64,000 nucleotides of DNA, taken from NCBI RefSeq assembly GCF_013409255.1, contig NZ_JACCAS010000002.1:1116001-1180000 (forward strand), given 5' to 3'. Below, piece by piece: positions 53,295 through 62,543 of this stretch. Numbering within the stretch: position 1 is the stretch's first letter; each line of letters starts with the position of its first letter. A program made the position numbers and the translations under genes. Below the pieces are notes generated by a model, which was not told the DNA's origin, did no database searches, and worked only from the letters and a program-made list of their open reading frames with translations. This DNA comes from Paraburkholderia bryophila. Its GTDB lineage: Bacteria > Pseudomonadota > Gammaproteobacteria > Burkholderiales > Burkholderiaceae.

Positions 53295-53963
53295 ATGACC
53301 ACGCTGCGCGAAAAATCCACCGACTCGGTGTATCAACAGCTACGCACCAAAATTCTCAGCAATGAGTTTCGTCCCGGCATGCAGTTGCTGGAACGCGACC
53401 TCGTCAGTCTGTTCGGTGTGAGCCGCACGCCCGTGCGGGAAGCACTCGTGCGTTTGCAGAAGGAAAACCTGCTGCAGATCGTGCCGCGCCATGGCATTCG
53501 CGTGCGTCAGGTGTCGCTCGCGGATATCGAGGAAATCAACCAGGTGCAGACCAGCCTCGAAGCGACCGCTGCCGGCATTGTCGCGGCAGCAACGCTGCGC
53601 GCCAAAGACCTCGCGCCCTTCGATCAGGCCTGCAACGCCATGGAGCGGGCGCGCGAGAAAAACGACCTCGCCGCCTGGTCCACCGCCGACGAAGCCTTTT
53701 ACGCGCATCTGCTGAAGTTGGGCGGCAATCCTCGGCTCACGCAGATCGTCAATGAATGCTGGGATCAGATTCGACGCGTGCGCGACCTCACGTTGCGTCT
53801 GACCGGGTTGGCCGATCTGCCGGTGGCGCAACATCGGGCGATCGTGGACGCGATCCGCGCCGGCGACGGCGCGACAGCCGAACGCCTGTGCCGCGACTAT
53901 CGCGCGAGTTGCCTGCAGTTCGAGATCGATACGTTGCGGCGATTCCGCATTCTCGAAGTGTGA
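53295..53963 (+). CDS. GntR-family (FadR/FCD) transcriptional regulator
   Basis: This 222-residue regulator has the winged helix LVSLFGVSRTPVREALVRLQ and an FCD domain. It shares long stretches with the GntR protein at 50373-51068 (for example IVPRHGIRV against IVPRHGIHI), so the two arose by duplication. It stands alone between unrelated genes, 154 bases before an MFS gene on the same strand. Its target is unknown. Confidence 0.85.
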   Translation: MTTLREKSTDSVYQQLRTKILSNEFRPGMQLLERDLVSLFGVSRTPVREALVRLQKENLLQIVPRHGIRVRQVSLADIEEINQVQTSLEATAAGIVAAATLRAKDLAPFDQACNAMERAREKNDLAAWSTADEAFYAHLLKLGGNPRLTQIVNECWDQIRRVRDLTLRLTGLADLPVAQHRAIVDAIRAGDGATAERLCRDYRASCLQFEIDTLRRFRILEV

Positions 53964-54117
53964 ACGGTGGCAAACCGAATCGACGCAAACACAAACGCCA
54001 ACGCCAACGCGCCCGTGCCGGCCTGGCGAACGAATGTCCGCACGCGGCGACGCCCGCCGCCTCCCACTCACCTATCATGCTTATGAACGCCTCGCCCATT
54101 CAGATAGGCACCATTTC

Positions 54118-55764
54118 ATGATCGCAGCGTCAATTGCAGCGCCCCCCAACGTCCCCAGCGGACAACTCCTGCCGTTCCGCGAATCGTTGCTGGCCATGCT
54201 CGGCATCTCGTTCGTCGCGATGCTGGTCGCGCTGGATCAAACCATCGTGGGCACCGCGCTGCCGCGCATCGTCGCGGAGTTGAAGGGCTTCGACCTGTAC
54301 GCGTGGGTCGCGACGTCTTACATGCTGGCCTCCGTCATTACGATTCCGATCTTCGGGCGACTCGGCGATCAGTTCGGCCGCAAACCCTTTCTGATCGCCG
54401 CGATCATCCTGTTCACCGGCGCTTCCGTGTTGTGCGGGCTCGCCAGCAGCATGCTGCTGCTCGTCATGTCGCGCGGCCTGCAAGGGATCGGCGGCGGCAT
54501 TCTGATCGGCACGGTGTTCGCCACCGTCGCCGATCTGTTCCCCGATCCGAAACGACGGCTGCGCTGGCTGGTGTTCGTCACGTCCTCGTTCGGCGTGGCC
54601 AATATGGTGGGGCCGTCGCTCGGCGGCATGCTGACGCAATACGGCGGCTGGCGGCTGGTGTTCTTCGTCAACGTCCCCGTCGGGTTGGTCTCGCTGCTGT
54701 TCGTACAGCGCTTTCTGCCGCCCTTGCATGAACTGCGCCGCAAAGGCCCGGTCCGGCTCGACTGGCTCGGCGCGTGCATGCTCGCGCTCACGTTCGGCGC
54801 GCTGCAACTGCTGATCGAAATGTTTCCCAAGCATGGCCTCGACGCGACGACGATCGTGCTCGGCGCGGTGGCGGCAAGTTGCGCGCTGATCCTGTGGCTG
54901 TGGGAACGCCGCGTCGGCTATCCGATCGTGCCGGTGGATATGCTGATGGACCGCAAGCTGTCCGCGCTGTTCGCCATGTCGGTGCTCGGCGGCTTCGCGC
55001 TGTTTTCGCTGGTGTTCTATGTGCCGCTGCTGTTTCAAGGCGGCTACGCGATGTCCGCGCACGACTCGGGCATGCTGATCACGCCGCTGCTGCTGGGCAC
55101 GACGATCGGCAGCGTGGTCAACAACCGGATCGTCACACGAATCCGCCGCGCGAACGGCATTATGTATGTGGGCTTTGCGCTGTCCGCGCTGGCTTGCCTC
55201 AGCGTGGTCGCGCTGCACGGCAACGAGCCGCATCTGGTGTGGATGTCGTGCATGGGCATCAGCGGACTCGGCCTCGGCCTGGTCGCCACCAGCCTGACGG
55301 TCTGTTCGCAACAGATCGTCGCGCGCGATCACGTCGGCGCGGCGACCGCGCTGCTGCAGTCGCTGCGGACCTTCGGCGGCATGCTCGGCACGGTGATGAC
55401 CGGCGCGCTGCTCGGCCATCTCTACTCGCGCGGCGTCCATCGTTCGCTCGATTCGTATCAGGCGACGCAGTGGTTCAAATCGTTCGCCAGTCCGGAGTTG
55501 CTGGTGGATCGCGCGGAACAGGCCGCGTTGATCAACCGGCTGGTCAGCGCCGGTCACGCGGGCGACGCGATGATGAATTCCGCCCGCGACGCCCTCGTGC
55601 AGTCGATTCACATCGGCATTCTGGTTGCCGGCGCTGCCGCGCTGGTCGGCCTTTGCCTCGCCTGGTTCGTGCCGCCGGTGCGGATCAGCTATCCGGAAAG
55701 CGCCCTCGCGACGGACGACCCAACGCCCGACGCCCCTCCTCCCGTGCCGCGCAGCGCGCTCTGA
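54118..55764 (+). CDS. DHA2-family (EmrB/QacA) MFS drug exporter
   Basis: This 548-residue protein has the fourteen-helix DHA2 pattern, with motif D1-like LDQTIVGTALPRI in helix 1, motif A GRLGDQFGRKPF and motif C GPSLGGMLTQYGGW. The ATG at 54118 was chosen because the conserved sequence starts soon after; the longer frame is not supported. A TetR-family regulator gene follows after 116 bases on the same strand, with a large operator between, so drug-type regulation is plausible. Substrate is unknown. Confidence 0.9.
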   Translation: MIAASIAAPPNVPSGQLLPFRESLLAMLGISFVAMLVALDQTIVGTALPRIVAELKGFDLYAWVATSYMLASVITIPIFGRLGDQFGRKPFLIAAIILFTGASVLCGLASSMLLLVMSRGLQGIGGGILIGTVFATVADLFPDPKRRLRWLVFVTSSFGVANMVGPSLGGMLTQYGGWRLVFFVNVPVGLVSLLFVQRFLPPLHELRRKGPVRLDWLGACMLALTFGALQLLIEMFPKHGLDATTIVLGAVAASCALILWLWERRVGYPIVPVDMLMDRKLSALFAMSVLGGFALFSLVFYVPLLFQGGYAMSAHDSGMLITPLLLGTTIGSVVNNRIVTRIRRANGIMYVGFALSALACLSVVALHGNEPHLVWMSCMGISGLGLGLVATSLTVCSQQIVARDHVGAATALLQSLRTFGGMLGTVMTGALLGHLYSRGVHRSLDSYQATQWFKSFASPELLVDRAEQAALINRLVSAGHAGDAMMNSARDALVQSIHIGILVAGAAALVGLCLAWFVPPVRISYPESALATDDPTPDAPPPVPRSAL

Positions 55765-55795
55765 ACGCCCACTGCGGCAGGCGTCGACATTCTTC

Positions 55796-55849
55796 TTGCG
55801 TTCTGTATCAGTCGATATATAATCCATTTCTATATCGATTGATACAGAA
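55796..55849 (+). promoter_or_regulatory. TetR promoter with double operator
   Basis: TTCTGTATCAGTCGATATA (55801-55819) and TATATCGATTGATACAGAA (55831-55849) are inverted copies with one mismatch in 19, separated by 11 bases. Each arm is itself a near palindrome (TGTATC-N4-GATATA). A promoter TTGCGT-N16-TATAAT (55796-55823) is embedded in the left arm, so binding would block transcription of the tetR gene. Confidence 0.8.
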
Positions 55850-55880
55850 TTTTGTTGGCTACGCAGGAAGGATCTTTGCC

Positions 55881-56513
55881 ATGGCACGACCCCGCAGTTT
55901 CGACGAATACGAGGTGCTCGAAGCGGCCACGGCTGCGTTCTGGAGCAAGGGCTACGAGGCCACCTCCACGCGCGACCTGGTCAAGTCGACCGGACTGACA
56001 CAGCCCAGCCTGTACAACGCATTCGGCGACAAGCGTGGTCTGTATCTGCGCGCGCTCGAACACTATCTGGAACACACGCTACGCGAGCGGATCAACCGGC
56101 TGGAAACCAGCATGACGGCGGCGCAGCGCGTCACGATGTTCTTCCACGAAATCATCGAGCGGGCAATTGCCGATCCCGACCAACGGGGTTGCATGCTGGT
56201 CAATTCGGCGCTGGAAACCACGTCTGACGATCAAGCGTTCCGCGCCACCGTCGCCGCCGAACTCGACGAGATTCAGGCGTTTTTTCGGCGCTGTGTGGCC
56301 GAGGCTCAACAAAGCGGCGAGATCGCGACCACCGTCGCAGCGGACGACGCCGCGGCTCATCTGCTCGCCACGTTGATCGGCATCCGGATTCTCGCGCGCG
56401 TCAAACCGCAACGCGCGCAGCTCGTCGCGGCGATCGCGCCGGCGCTAATGCTGCTCGGCCTGCCCGCGCTACCGGAGCTATCCGTGCCAGCCGCGCAAGG
56501 CAGCTCCGGCTAA
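55881..56513 (+). CDS. TetR-family transcriptional regulator
   Basis: This 210-residue regulator has the TetR helix-turn-helix (STRDLVKSTGLTQPSLYNAFGDK, its core being TGLTQPSLYNAFGDK) and a ligand domain with the NSALETT and DQRGCMLVN segments typical of the AcrR/TetR-C branch. The ATG at 55881 follows AGGAAGGA. It is probably autoregulated through the inverted repeat just upstream and may control the flanking DHA2 exporter and the following YbfB-like gene. Confidence 0.9.
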   Translation: MARPRSFDEYEVLEAATAAFWSKGYEATSTRDLVKSTGLTQPSLYNAFGDKRGLYLRALEHYLEHTLRERINRLETSMTAAQRVTMFFHEIIERAIADPDQRGCMLVNSALETTSDDQAFRATVAAELDEIQAFFRRCVAEAQQSGEIATTVAADDAAAHLLATLIGIRILARVKPQRAQLVAAIAPALMLLGLPALPELSVPAAQGSSG

Positions 56514-56611
56514 GCCCCACGCGCCGCACGCGGCGCCTCCTCTCTCGCAGATTTTTGTTTCCCACCGACATCCGGTCGCTGCGCTATGCGCGCACCGGTA
56601 AAGGAACCGTC

Positions 56612-57841
56612 ATGTCCGCAGTTCCCGCTTTAACGCCTGAAAACACGCCCTCACTCGATACCCGCGCGCTGTTCGCGACGCTCGCGGGGTTGTGCGGGAG
56701 TCTCGTCGCGATCGGGCTTGCGCGATTCGCCTACACGCCGCTGATTCCGTCTTTGATCCAGGCGCACTGGTTCACGTCGTCGCAAGCCGTGACGCTCGGC
56801 GCGGCGAATTTCGCCGGCTATCTGGTGGGCGCGTTGATCGGCCGTCCGCTGGCGTCCGCACTGTCGAATCGCAGCGCGTTGCGTTTGCTGATGGTGATCG
56901 TCACCGCCGCATTCTTCGCCTGCGCGTATCCGCTTTCGATTAGCTGGTTTTTCGGCTGGCGTCTGCTGTCGGGCATCTCAGGCGGCGCGATCATGGTGCT
57001 GGTGGCCACGTCGATTCTTCCGCATATTCCCGCGCCACGTCGTGGCTTTGTTAGCGGCATGATCTTTCTCGGGCTGGGCCTCGGCATCGCGGCATCCGGC
57101 ACGCTGATTCCCCAGTTGCTGCACTTCGGTTTGCAAACCACATGGATCGGCCTCGGCGTCGTCGCGCTGGTGTTGACCGCGGTGAGCTGGTTCGGCTGGC
57201 CGTCGACCAATCCGCCCGCGCCGGTGGCGTCGTCCGCCGCACATCATGCCGCGCGCCCGCATGATTTGACGCTGCGCGTGTTGTACGCGCAATACGCGGC
57301 GAACGCGCTCGGACTCGTCCCGGCGATGGTGCTACTGGTGGACTACGTGGCGCGCGGCCTGGGACGTGGCGCAGCGATCGGCGCCGACTACTGGGTGTTG
57401 TACGGCGTGGCGGCGATCGTCGGGCCAGTGCTCTGCGGCAACGTGGCCGATCGTATCGGCGCGGGCAAGGCCTATCGGCTCGCGCTGCTTCTGCAAGCAT
57501 TAGCCGTCGCGATGCTGGCGCTGTCGGGTAGCACAGTGGCCTTGGTCATCGCGACGGTGATTCTCGGCATCTTCACGCCTGGCATCGTCACGCTGGCACT
57601 CGGCCGCATTCATGAACTCGTGCCGCACGACCACACCGAACAGCGTGCCGCATGGAGCCGCGCGACGACCGCCTTCGCCCTCTTTCAGGCGCTCGGCGGC
57701 TATGGGTACTCGTATCTTTTCGCGCACTCGCATAACAATTACGCGCTGATTTTCATCTGCGGTGCGGTAGCGCTCGGCGTTGCGTTCGTCGCCGATCTGG
57801 CGGTGGCTCGCGTCGGCGCGCTACGGCCTGCACACGGGTAA
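56612..57841 (+). CDS. YbfB/YjiJ-family MFS transporter
   Basis: This 409-residue membrane protein has twelve helices and the YbfB/YjiJ start (LAGLCGSLVAIGLARFAYTPLIP, whose typical part is GLARFAYTPLIP). The ATG at 56612 follows AAAGGAA. It lies 98 bases after the tetR gene on the same strand and is probably in its transcript. No substrate is known for this family. Confidence 0.86.
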   Translation: MSAVPALTPENTPSLDTRALFATLAGLCGSLVAIGLARFAYTPLIPSLIQAHWFTSSQAVTLGAANFAGYLVGALIGRPLASALSNRSALRLLMVIVTAAFFACAYPLSISWFFGWRLLSGISGGAIMVLVATSILPHIPAPRRGFVSGMIFLGLGLGIAASGTLIPQLLHFGLQTTWIGLGVVALVLTAVSWFGWPSTNPPAPVASSAAHHAARPHDLTLRVLYAQYAANALGLVPAMVLLVDYVARGLGRGAAIGADYWVLYGVAAIVGPVLCGNVADRIGAGKAYRLALLLQALAVAMLALSGSTVALVIATVILGIFTPGIVTLALGRIHELVPHDHTEQRAAWSRATTAFALFQALGGYGYSYLFAHSHNNYALIFICGAVALGVAFVADLAVARVGALRPAHG

Positions 57842-58003
57842 GCGGATTACGCGGGTTTAAAACGTTCTCGACACCACTCTCCGCCTGGGCATGCGGTTTG
57901 CTGGATAGGGACATCGATCTGCCGATCGCGAACCCTTCTCACGATGGGCGCTGCGTGGCTAGCGTGACGGCAGATCCTGTCAACCCAAGCGGAGGTTATT
58001 AAT

Positions 58004-58159
58004 ATGTTGGGAACTATTCTTCTGATTGTGCTGATTCTTCTTCTCATTGGTGCGTTTCCGACCTGGCCGCATAGCCGCTCGTGGGGCTACGCGCCGACAG
58101 GTGGTATCGGTGTCGTGCTGATCGTCATCATCGTGTTGCTCGTGGCGGGTGTGATATAG
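58004..58159 (+). CDS. DUF3309 small membrane protein
   Basis: This 51-residue protein (MLGTILLIVLILLLIGAFP, then WPHSRSWGYAPTGGIG and a second helix VVLIVIIVLLVAGVI) is a typical DUF3309 two-helix inner-membrane protein. AGCGGAGG lies 9 bases before the ATG. Its short length makes it easy to miss. Homologues are widespread and often stress-induced; function is unknown. Confidence 0.85.
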   Translation: MLGTILLIVLILLLIGAFPTWPHSRSWGYAPTGGIGVVLIVIIVLLVAGVI

Positions 58160-58226
58160 CCTCGGCAGATTGAAGCACCGGGTTCCTTCGTTCACTTTCG
58201 TTCAAACCGAACCTTGAACCGGGCCG

Positions 58227-58270
58227 GCCGCCGGATATCGATGCAGTTCGCTGCTCGGTTATCCGGCGGC
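58227..58270 (+). terminator. Hairpin after the DUF3309 gene
   Basis: GCCGCCGGATA (58227-58237) pairs perfectly with TATCCGGCGGC (58260-58270); TTCGTTAT follows. The 22-base loop is long, so efficiency is uncertain. Confidence 0.5.
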
Positions 58271-58332
58271 TTCGTTATGTCGACGGTTGCCGTTTATTCA
58301 AGTTTGTCACGCTTGTCACGCCGGAGAATGCG

Positions 58333-59133
58333 ATGGAAAAGTTACTCGCGAATCAGGTCGCTCTGATCACCGGCGCTAGCTCCGGTATTGGTTACGGTGT
58401 CGCGAAAGCGCTGGCGGATGCCGGCGCCGCTGTCGTGCTGAACTACCACTCGCATGCCGATGCGGCGCAGCAACTCGCCGACGAGATCGAGCGGGCAGGT
58501 GGGGCAGCGCTAGCGGTTCAAGCCGATGTGGCCGACCCCGCTCAAGTCGACACTATGTTCGACACCTGCCGCGCGCGCTTCGGGACTGTCGATATCGTGA
58601 TCGCGAATTCGGGCGTGCAGAAAGACAGCGCGTTTGCCGACATGACGCTACAAGATTGGCAAACAGTACTGGCAACCAATCTGACCGGGCAATTCCTGAC
58701 CGCGCAAGCCGCCGTGAAGGAATTCCGGCGACGCGGACCGCACGACGTATCCAAAGCGCTGGGCAAGATTATCTGCATGAGCTCCGTGCACGAAGTGATT
58801 CCGTGGGCGGGACATGTGAACTACGCGGCGTCGAAAGGGGGCATTCAGATGTTCATGAAATCTCTCGCGCAAGAGGTCGCGCCCGAACGGATTCGCGTCA
58901 ACTCCATTGCGCCCGGCGCGATCCGCACGCCAATCAATAAAGACGCGTGGGACACCGAGGCCGCGCGCGAGAAGCTGCTGAAATTGATTCCGTACGGCCG
59001 TGTGGGCGACGTGGAGGATATCGGCAAGGCCGCTGTCTGGCTCGCGTCGGACGACAGCGATTACGTGGTCGGCACGACGTTGTTCGTCGACGGCGGCATG
59101 ACGCTTTATCCTGGCTTTGCGGATAACGGATAG
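58333..59133 (+). CDS. SDR-family oxidoreductase (glucose 1-dehydrogenase-like)
   Basis: This 266-residue classical SDR has the cofactor motif TGASSGIG (about 14-21), NSG in place of the usual NAG, the catalytic Ser in CMSSVHE, Tyr and Lys in YAASK, and the C-terminal DGGMTLYPGF. It resembles glucose/ribitol dehydrogenases. It converges on the DUF1537 kinase gene (17 bases between stop codons), so it is not in that operon but could still oxidise a related sugar acid. Substrate is not known. Confidence 0.87.
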   Translation: MEKLLANQVALITGASSGIGYGVAKALADAGAAVVLNYHSHADAAQQLADEIERAGGAALAVQADVADPAQVDTMFDTCRARFGTVDIVIANSGVQKDSAFADMTLQDWQTVLATNLTGQFLTAQAAVKEFRRRGPHDVSKALGKIICMSSVHEVIPWAGHVNYAASKGGIQMFMKSLAQEVAPERIRVNSIAPGAIRTPINKDAWDTEAAREKLLKLIPYGRVGDVEDIGKAAVWLASDDSDYVVGTTLFVDGGMTLYPGFADNG

Positions 59134-59150
59134 CGGATAGCGGCTGACGG

Positions 59151-60584
59151 TTACGCGCCTTGCGCTTCGTCGCCGTTGAGCAGTTGTTCGAACAGGTCCG
59201 CGCCGCCCATCTGACCGCCTTTGAGCATGATCTCCATGCCGTCGAGTTCCGCGCGATCGGCATGCAGACGGCACACCGTGACACCGGCCGACAAGGGCGC
59301 GAGATACGATAAACCCCATGCGCCGAGCGCACGCACGGCGAAGCTTGATGTGTCGCCGCCGGCGATGCCGATGCGCTGCAGGCGCACGGCGCTGAGGACT
59401 TGTTGCAGGAGGATCGCGCAGGCATCGGCGAGTTGGGGGAGCGCGCCTTCGGCGGATGCGGATGCGGATGCAGCTACATGCGCACTCGCATTGGCACTCG
59501 CGTCGGCATTCATCTTCGTCTCATGATCCGCGCCGCGCGCCGCTCGCCGCTTCGTGAAGGCGAGCACATTACGCCCATCACGCAACGAACCTGCTATCGC
59601 TTCCACACGTGTCGCCAGATACGCGGCGGCATCGTCTCCGGTCATTTGTAACGGGTCCAACTCGACGCGCGAATAAGATCGCGCAGCCTCGATCTGTAAC
59701 TCGGTCAACGGCGACAAACTGCCCGCCAACACGAACACGGGACCACGCGCGCGCGCCAGCCCGACAGGTTCGCTTGCCGTTGCGGACCGACACGCGTCAC
59801 CGCGCGCCAACGCATACGCTTGCGCGACACTGCTCGCGCCAACCGCCAGCAGCGGCGCCGACGTCGCGGCGTAACACGAGATCAGATCGCCAATCGCTTG
59901 CAGATGCGACTCGTCGAGCACATCGAACAGCACGGCGTCCGGTTTTGAATCGAGCCGAAGCCGCACATCGGATTCCAACGCAGCAGCGCCCGCCGCATAA
60001 CTCCGCCAGTCGATCGATTGCACATTCTCCAATCCTTGACGCTGCAGATGCACGCGCAAATCCGCTTCGTGCATCGGTGTCACCGGATGGCGGCTCATGG
60101 TCGGATGACGGTCTATCCGGTAGACCGCCTGCCGCGCATCGTCGGCGCCGGCCGCCGCGAATAACTCGCCAAACACGCAGTAGCGCCGCAAATCCGGCTG
60201 CCCGCCGACCACCGCGACCAGTTCATTCGCGCAGTACTCGCGGAGCGTGCGAATCGCCACGCCGATGCTGCCGGTCTGCGGCGCGCTATCGAAGGTCGAG
60301 CACACTTTGTAGTGCATCACGCGCACACCGAGGCTCGCGAATGCCGCACCGACACGGGCAAGTTCACGTTGCTGCGCGGAGGGCGCCATGGTCCGCGCCG
60401 CGCCCGCGACACCGAGCGCGTCGAGCGAACCCAGCCGCGACAGACGCGCGGCATCCGGCGGCTCGAAAAACAGCATCGTTCGCAAACCGGCGCGGGCGAG
60501 ATGCGCGAGCGTGTCGGTCGCGCCGGTGAAATCGTCGCCGTAAAACGCGTAGTTCGGCCCATCGTTGCGCGGCAAGTAGCTCAT
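59151..60584 (-). CDS. DUF1537 four-carbon/branched acid-sugar kinase family protein
   Basis: This 477-residue protein belongs to the DUF1537 kinases (OtnK, DtnK, OiaK): the N-terminal substrate motif FYGDDFTGATD is complete, and the C-terminal nucleotide site GIAGGDTSSFAVRALG and KGGQMGG are present. A low-complexity Ala/Ser insert lies at about 385-405. These enzymes phosphorylate 3-oxo acid sugars. The ATG at 60584 is 34 bases after the RuBisCO-like gene. The pairing with an RLP is the hallmark of 3-oxo-isoapionate-type pathways. Confidence 0.88.
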   Translation of the reverse strand: MSYLPRNDGPNYAFYGDDFTGATDTLAHLARAGLRTMLFFEPPDAARLSRLGSLDALGVAGAARTMAPSAQQRELARVGAAFASLGVRVMHYKVCSTFDSAPQTGSIGVAIRTLREYCANELVAVVGGQPDLRRYCVFGELFAAAGADDARQAVYRIDRHPTMSRHPVTPMHEADLRVHLQRQGLENVQSIDWRSYAAGAAALESDVRLRLDSKPDAVLFDVLDESHLQAIGDLISCYAATSAPLLAVGASSVAQAYALARGDACRSATASEPVGLARARGPVFVLAGSLSPLTELQIEAARSYSRVELDPLQMTGDDAAAYLATRVEAIAGSLRDGRNVLAFTKRRAARGADHETKMNADASANASAHVAASASASAEGALPQLADACAILLQQVLSAVRLQRIGIAGGDTSSFAVRALGAWGLSYLAPLSAGVTVCRLHADRAELDGMEIMLKGGQMGGADLFEQLLNGDEAQGA

Positions 60585-60618
60585 GTTCTCTATGCCCTTA
60601 TCCGTTTCGATGTGCCGC

Positions 60619-61914
60619 TCACGCGCGGCCGCCGAAAAACTGCAACGCACGCCGCAGTTCCGGCATGTGTTCCGCGTACACCGGCAACGGCGTGCCGGCC
60701 TGCACTGCGGCCCACGCCTGGCGCACGCTCGTTACGCCCGCGGCGGGGCCATCCGGATGCGCGAGAATGCCGCCGCCCGACATGAACAGCAGGTCGGTGG
60801 AACGCACCGCGTCGAACGTCGCCTCCGCGGTGCCCGCCCATTGGCCCGATGAAAACGCCGGCAGCACCACGTCGTCGTAGCCAGACGCGAGCGGCGTCGC
60901 GCAGTCGCGTGCCGACTCGATCACCTCGGCGTCGCTCTGCGCGAATTTGCCGGCCAACCCGTGTACGTGCATGTGATCGACGCCCGTCAAACGCCACAGC
61001 GTTTGATACGCCTGAAACGACATGCCGAGCGCCGGATCGCGCGACATCATGCCGTAGCCGTTGCGATGCGCGTGGAGCACCAACGGCGTGGCGCGGCGCA
61101 GCGTCTGGATCGCCGAAAAGCCGCACCAGTTGATGCTCACCATCACACAACTGCCGCCTTCCTGTTCGACCAGATCGGCGTGACGGCGCATGGCGTCGAG
61201 GTCGTCGGTGATATTGAACGCGACCATGACCGGGCGGCCGCTGCGCTCGCGATAGCCGCGCACTTCGGCCATCACCGCCCGCACGCGCTCCGCGAGCGGC
61301 GCGTGCAGCGGGTTCGCGCAGACCTCATCGTCCTTGATGAAATCGACGCCCGCTTCGCAAAGCTCGCGCACCAGCGCCGCCGTTTCCGCCGCGCTTAAGC
61401 CGACGTTCGGTTTGATGATCGTGCCGATCATCGGTCTGTCGCGCACCTCTGTCAGCGCGCGCGTGCCCTTCACGCCATGCCGCGGCATTTCAAAACGCAC
61501 GCGATAGACGGCCGGCAAACGCAGTGATAACAGGCGCATGCCGGTCACTTCGCCGAGGTCGTACAGATTGCCGGCGACAGTCGCAGCCAGCGTCGGCAGA
61601 TTCGCGTCGATATTGGCCAGCGGGAACGACAGCGTGACGCGCGCGCGCCGCCACGGTCCGTTGGTGCGCTGGCGCGCGAGCCACGCGTTCGGCAAGCTCG
61701 GTTGCTGAGCAGCGTCGAGTTCTTCGATGCGCAGCACGGTCGCGCGGCTGCGAGCGCGCAGCGCGTCGGATTCGTTGGCCACGCGCACGAAAGTGCCGCT
61801 CGACTGCTCGCCGGCCATCACGTCGGCGACGCGCGAGGGATCGAGCGGCGTCTCGATCAGATAGTCGGCTTCGAGTACATCGTCGCCGGTCTGCCGTTGC
61901 GGCGCGGCGTTCAT
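60619..61914 (-). CDS. RuBisCO-like protein (form IV; acid-sugar phosphate decarboxylase type)
   Basis: This 431-residue RuBisCO large-chain homologue retains residues equivalent to catalytic Lys175 (TIIKPNVGLS), the carbamylated Lys201 with its two acidic metal ligands (FIKDDEVCANP) and loop-6 Lys334 (GLAGKF). It is not flanked by a small-subunit or Calvin-cycle gene. With a DUF1537 kinase downstream it fits the decarboxylase or transcarboxylase/hydrolase RLPs of D-apionate catabolism (OiaX/OiaT type). Its start overlaps the VOC gene stop codon by 4 bases. The exact substrate is inferred. Confidence 0.88.
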   Translation of the reverse strand: MNAAPQRQTGDDVLEADYLIETPLDPSRVADVMAGEQSSGTFVRVANESDALRARSRATVLRIEELDAAQQPSLPNAWLARQRTNGPWRRARVTLSFPLANIDANLPTLAATVAGNLYDLGEVTGMRLLSLRLPAVYRVRFEMPRHGVKGTRALTEVRDRPMIGTIIKPNVGLSAAETAALVRELCEAGVDFIKDDEVCANPLHAPLAERVRAVMAEVRGYRERSGRPVMVAFNITDDLDAMRRHADLVEQEGGSCVMVSINWCGFSAIQTLRRATPLVLHAHRNGYGMMSRDPALGMSFQAYQTLWRLTGVDHMHVHGLAGKFAQSDAEVIESARDCATPLASGYDDVVLPAFSSGQWAGTAEATFDAVRSTDLLFMSGGGILAHPDGPAAGVTSVRQAWAAVQAGTPLPVYAEHMPELRRALQFFGGRA

Positions 61915-62450
61915 AGCGTGCCCAGATCGGGAAAACGGCGCACCGGATCGCTGCCGTCCCAGTCACGGGACGCCGCGTAGATCATGTCGAACAGTTTCCC
62001 TTTCGGCCCGGCGATCTCCGACAATTCGATCACGGTGCCCGGATGGTTTTCCGTGTCGAAGTAAACGAACCGGCCGTTGCGCCCCACTTCGCCGCTCATC
62101 GCGACTTTGAAGCCCTGCTCCCGCAGGCGCGCGAGATCCGCGTCGAACGAGGTGGTCCAATACGCGTTGTGCTGCAAGCCCGTGTGACCCGCGGCGAGAA
62201 AGTCGCGATACATCGACGGTGCGTCGTTACGTGTCTGGATCAATTCGACCTGCAACGGCCCCGAGTTCGCCAACGCGACCGAGTTATGCACCTCGTAAGT
62301 TTGGCCGCGATACGTGTAGTTTTCGATCGGCACGCGTTCGTTGTAGAACCAGGGGCCGACGCCGAGCACGCGGCTCCAGTAGTCCATTGCGGCTTCGATA
62401 TCGCGGACCACGTATCCCGCCTGACGAATTTCGCCAAAGAAACGACTCAT
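61911..62450 (-). CDS. VOC-superfamily (glyoxalase-like) protein
   Basis: This 179-residue protein has the vicinal-oxygen-chelate fold: IRQAGYVVRDIEAAMDYW at the start, HNAYWTTSFDADLARL in the middle and GTVIELSEI near the end, with candidate metal ligands His and Glu. GGGAGAG precedes the ATG at 62450. It overlaps the RLP gene by 4 bases, so it is part of the acid-sugar operon. It may be an isomerase or epimerase of the keto-sugar acid; this is not shown. Confidence 0.83.
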   Translation of the reverse strand: MSRFFGEIRQAGYVVRDIEAAMDYWSRVLGVGPWFYNERVPIENYTYRGQTYEVHNSVALANSGPLQVELIQTRNDAPSMYRDFLAAGHTGLQHNAYWTTSFDADLARLREQGFKVAMSGEVGRNGRFVYFDTENHPGTVIELSEIAGPKGKLFDMIYAASRDWDGSDPVRRFPDLGTL

Positions 62451-62543
62451 ATAGCTCTCCCAAAGCGCCAGGATTGAAAAGACGAGCGACACCCCGGCGC
62501 GGCGATCGACGCAGCGCCCGTAGGTCGAACGTGTAGAGAAAAC

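Noticed and set aside
57842..58003. Possible extra small coding region between the YbfB-like and DUF3309 genes
   Set aside because: No ribosome binding site or conserved coding pattern; the only supported small gene begins at 58004.
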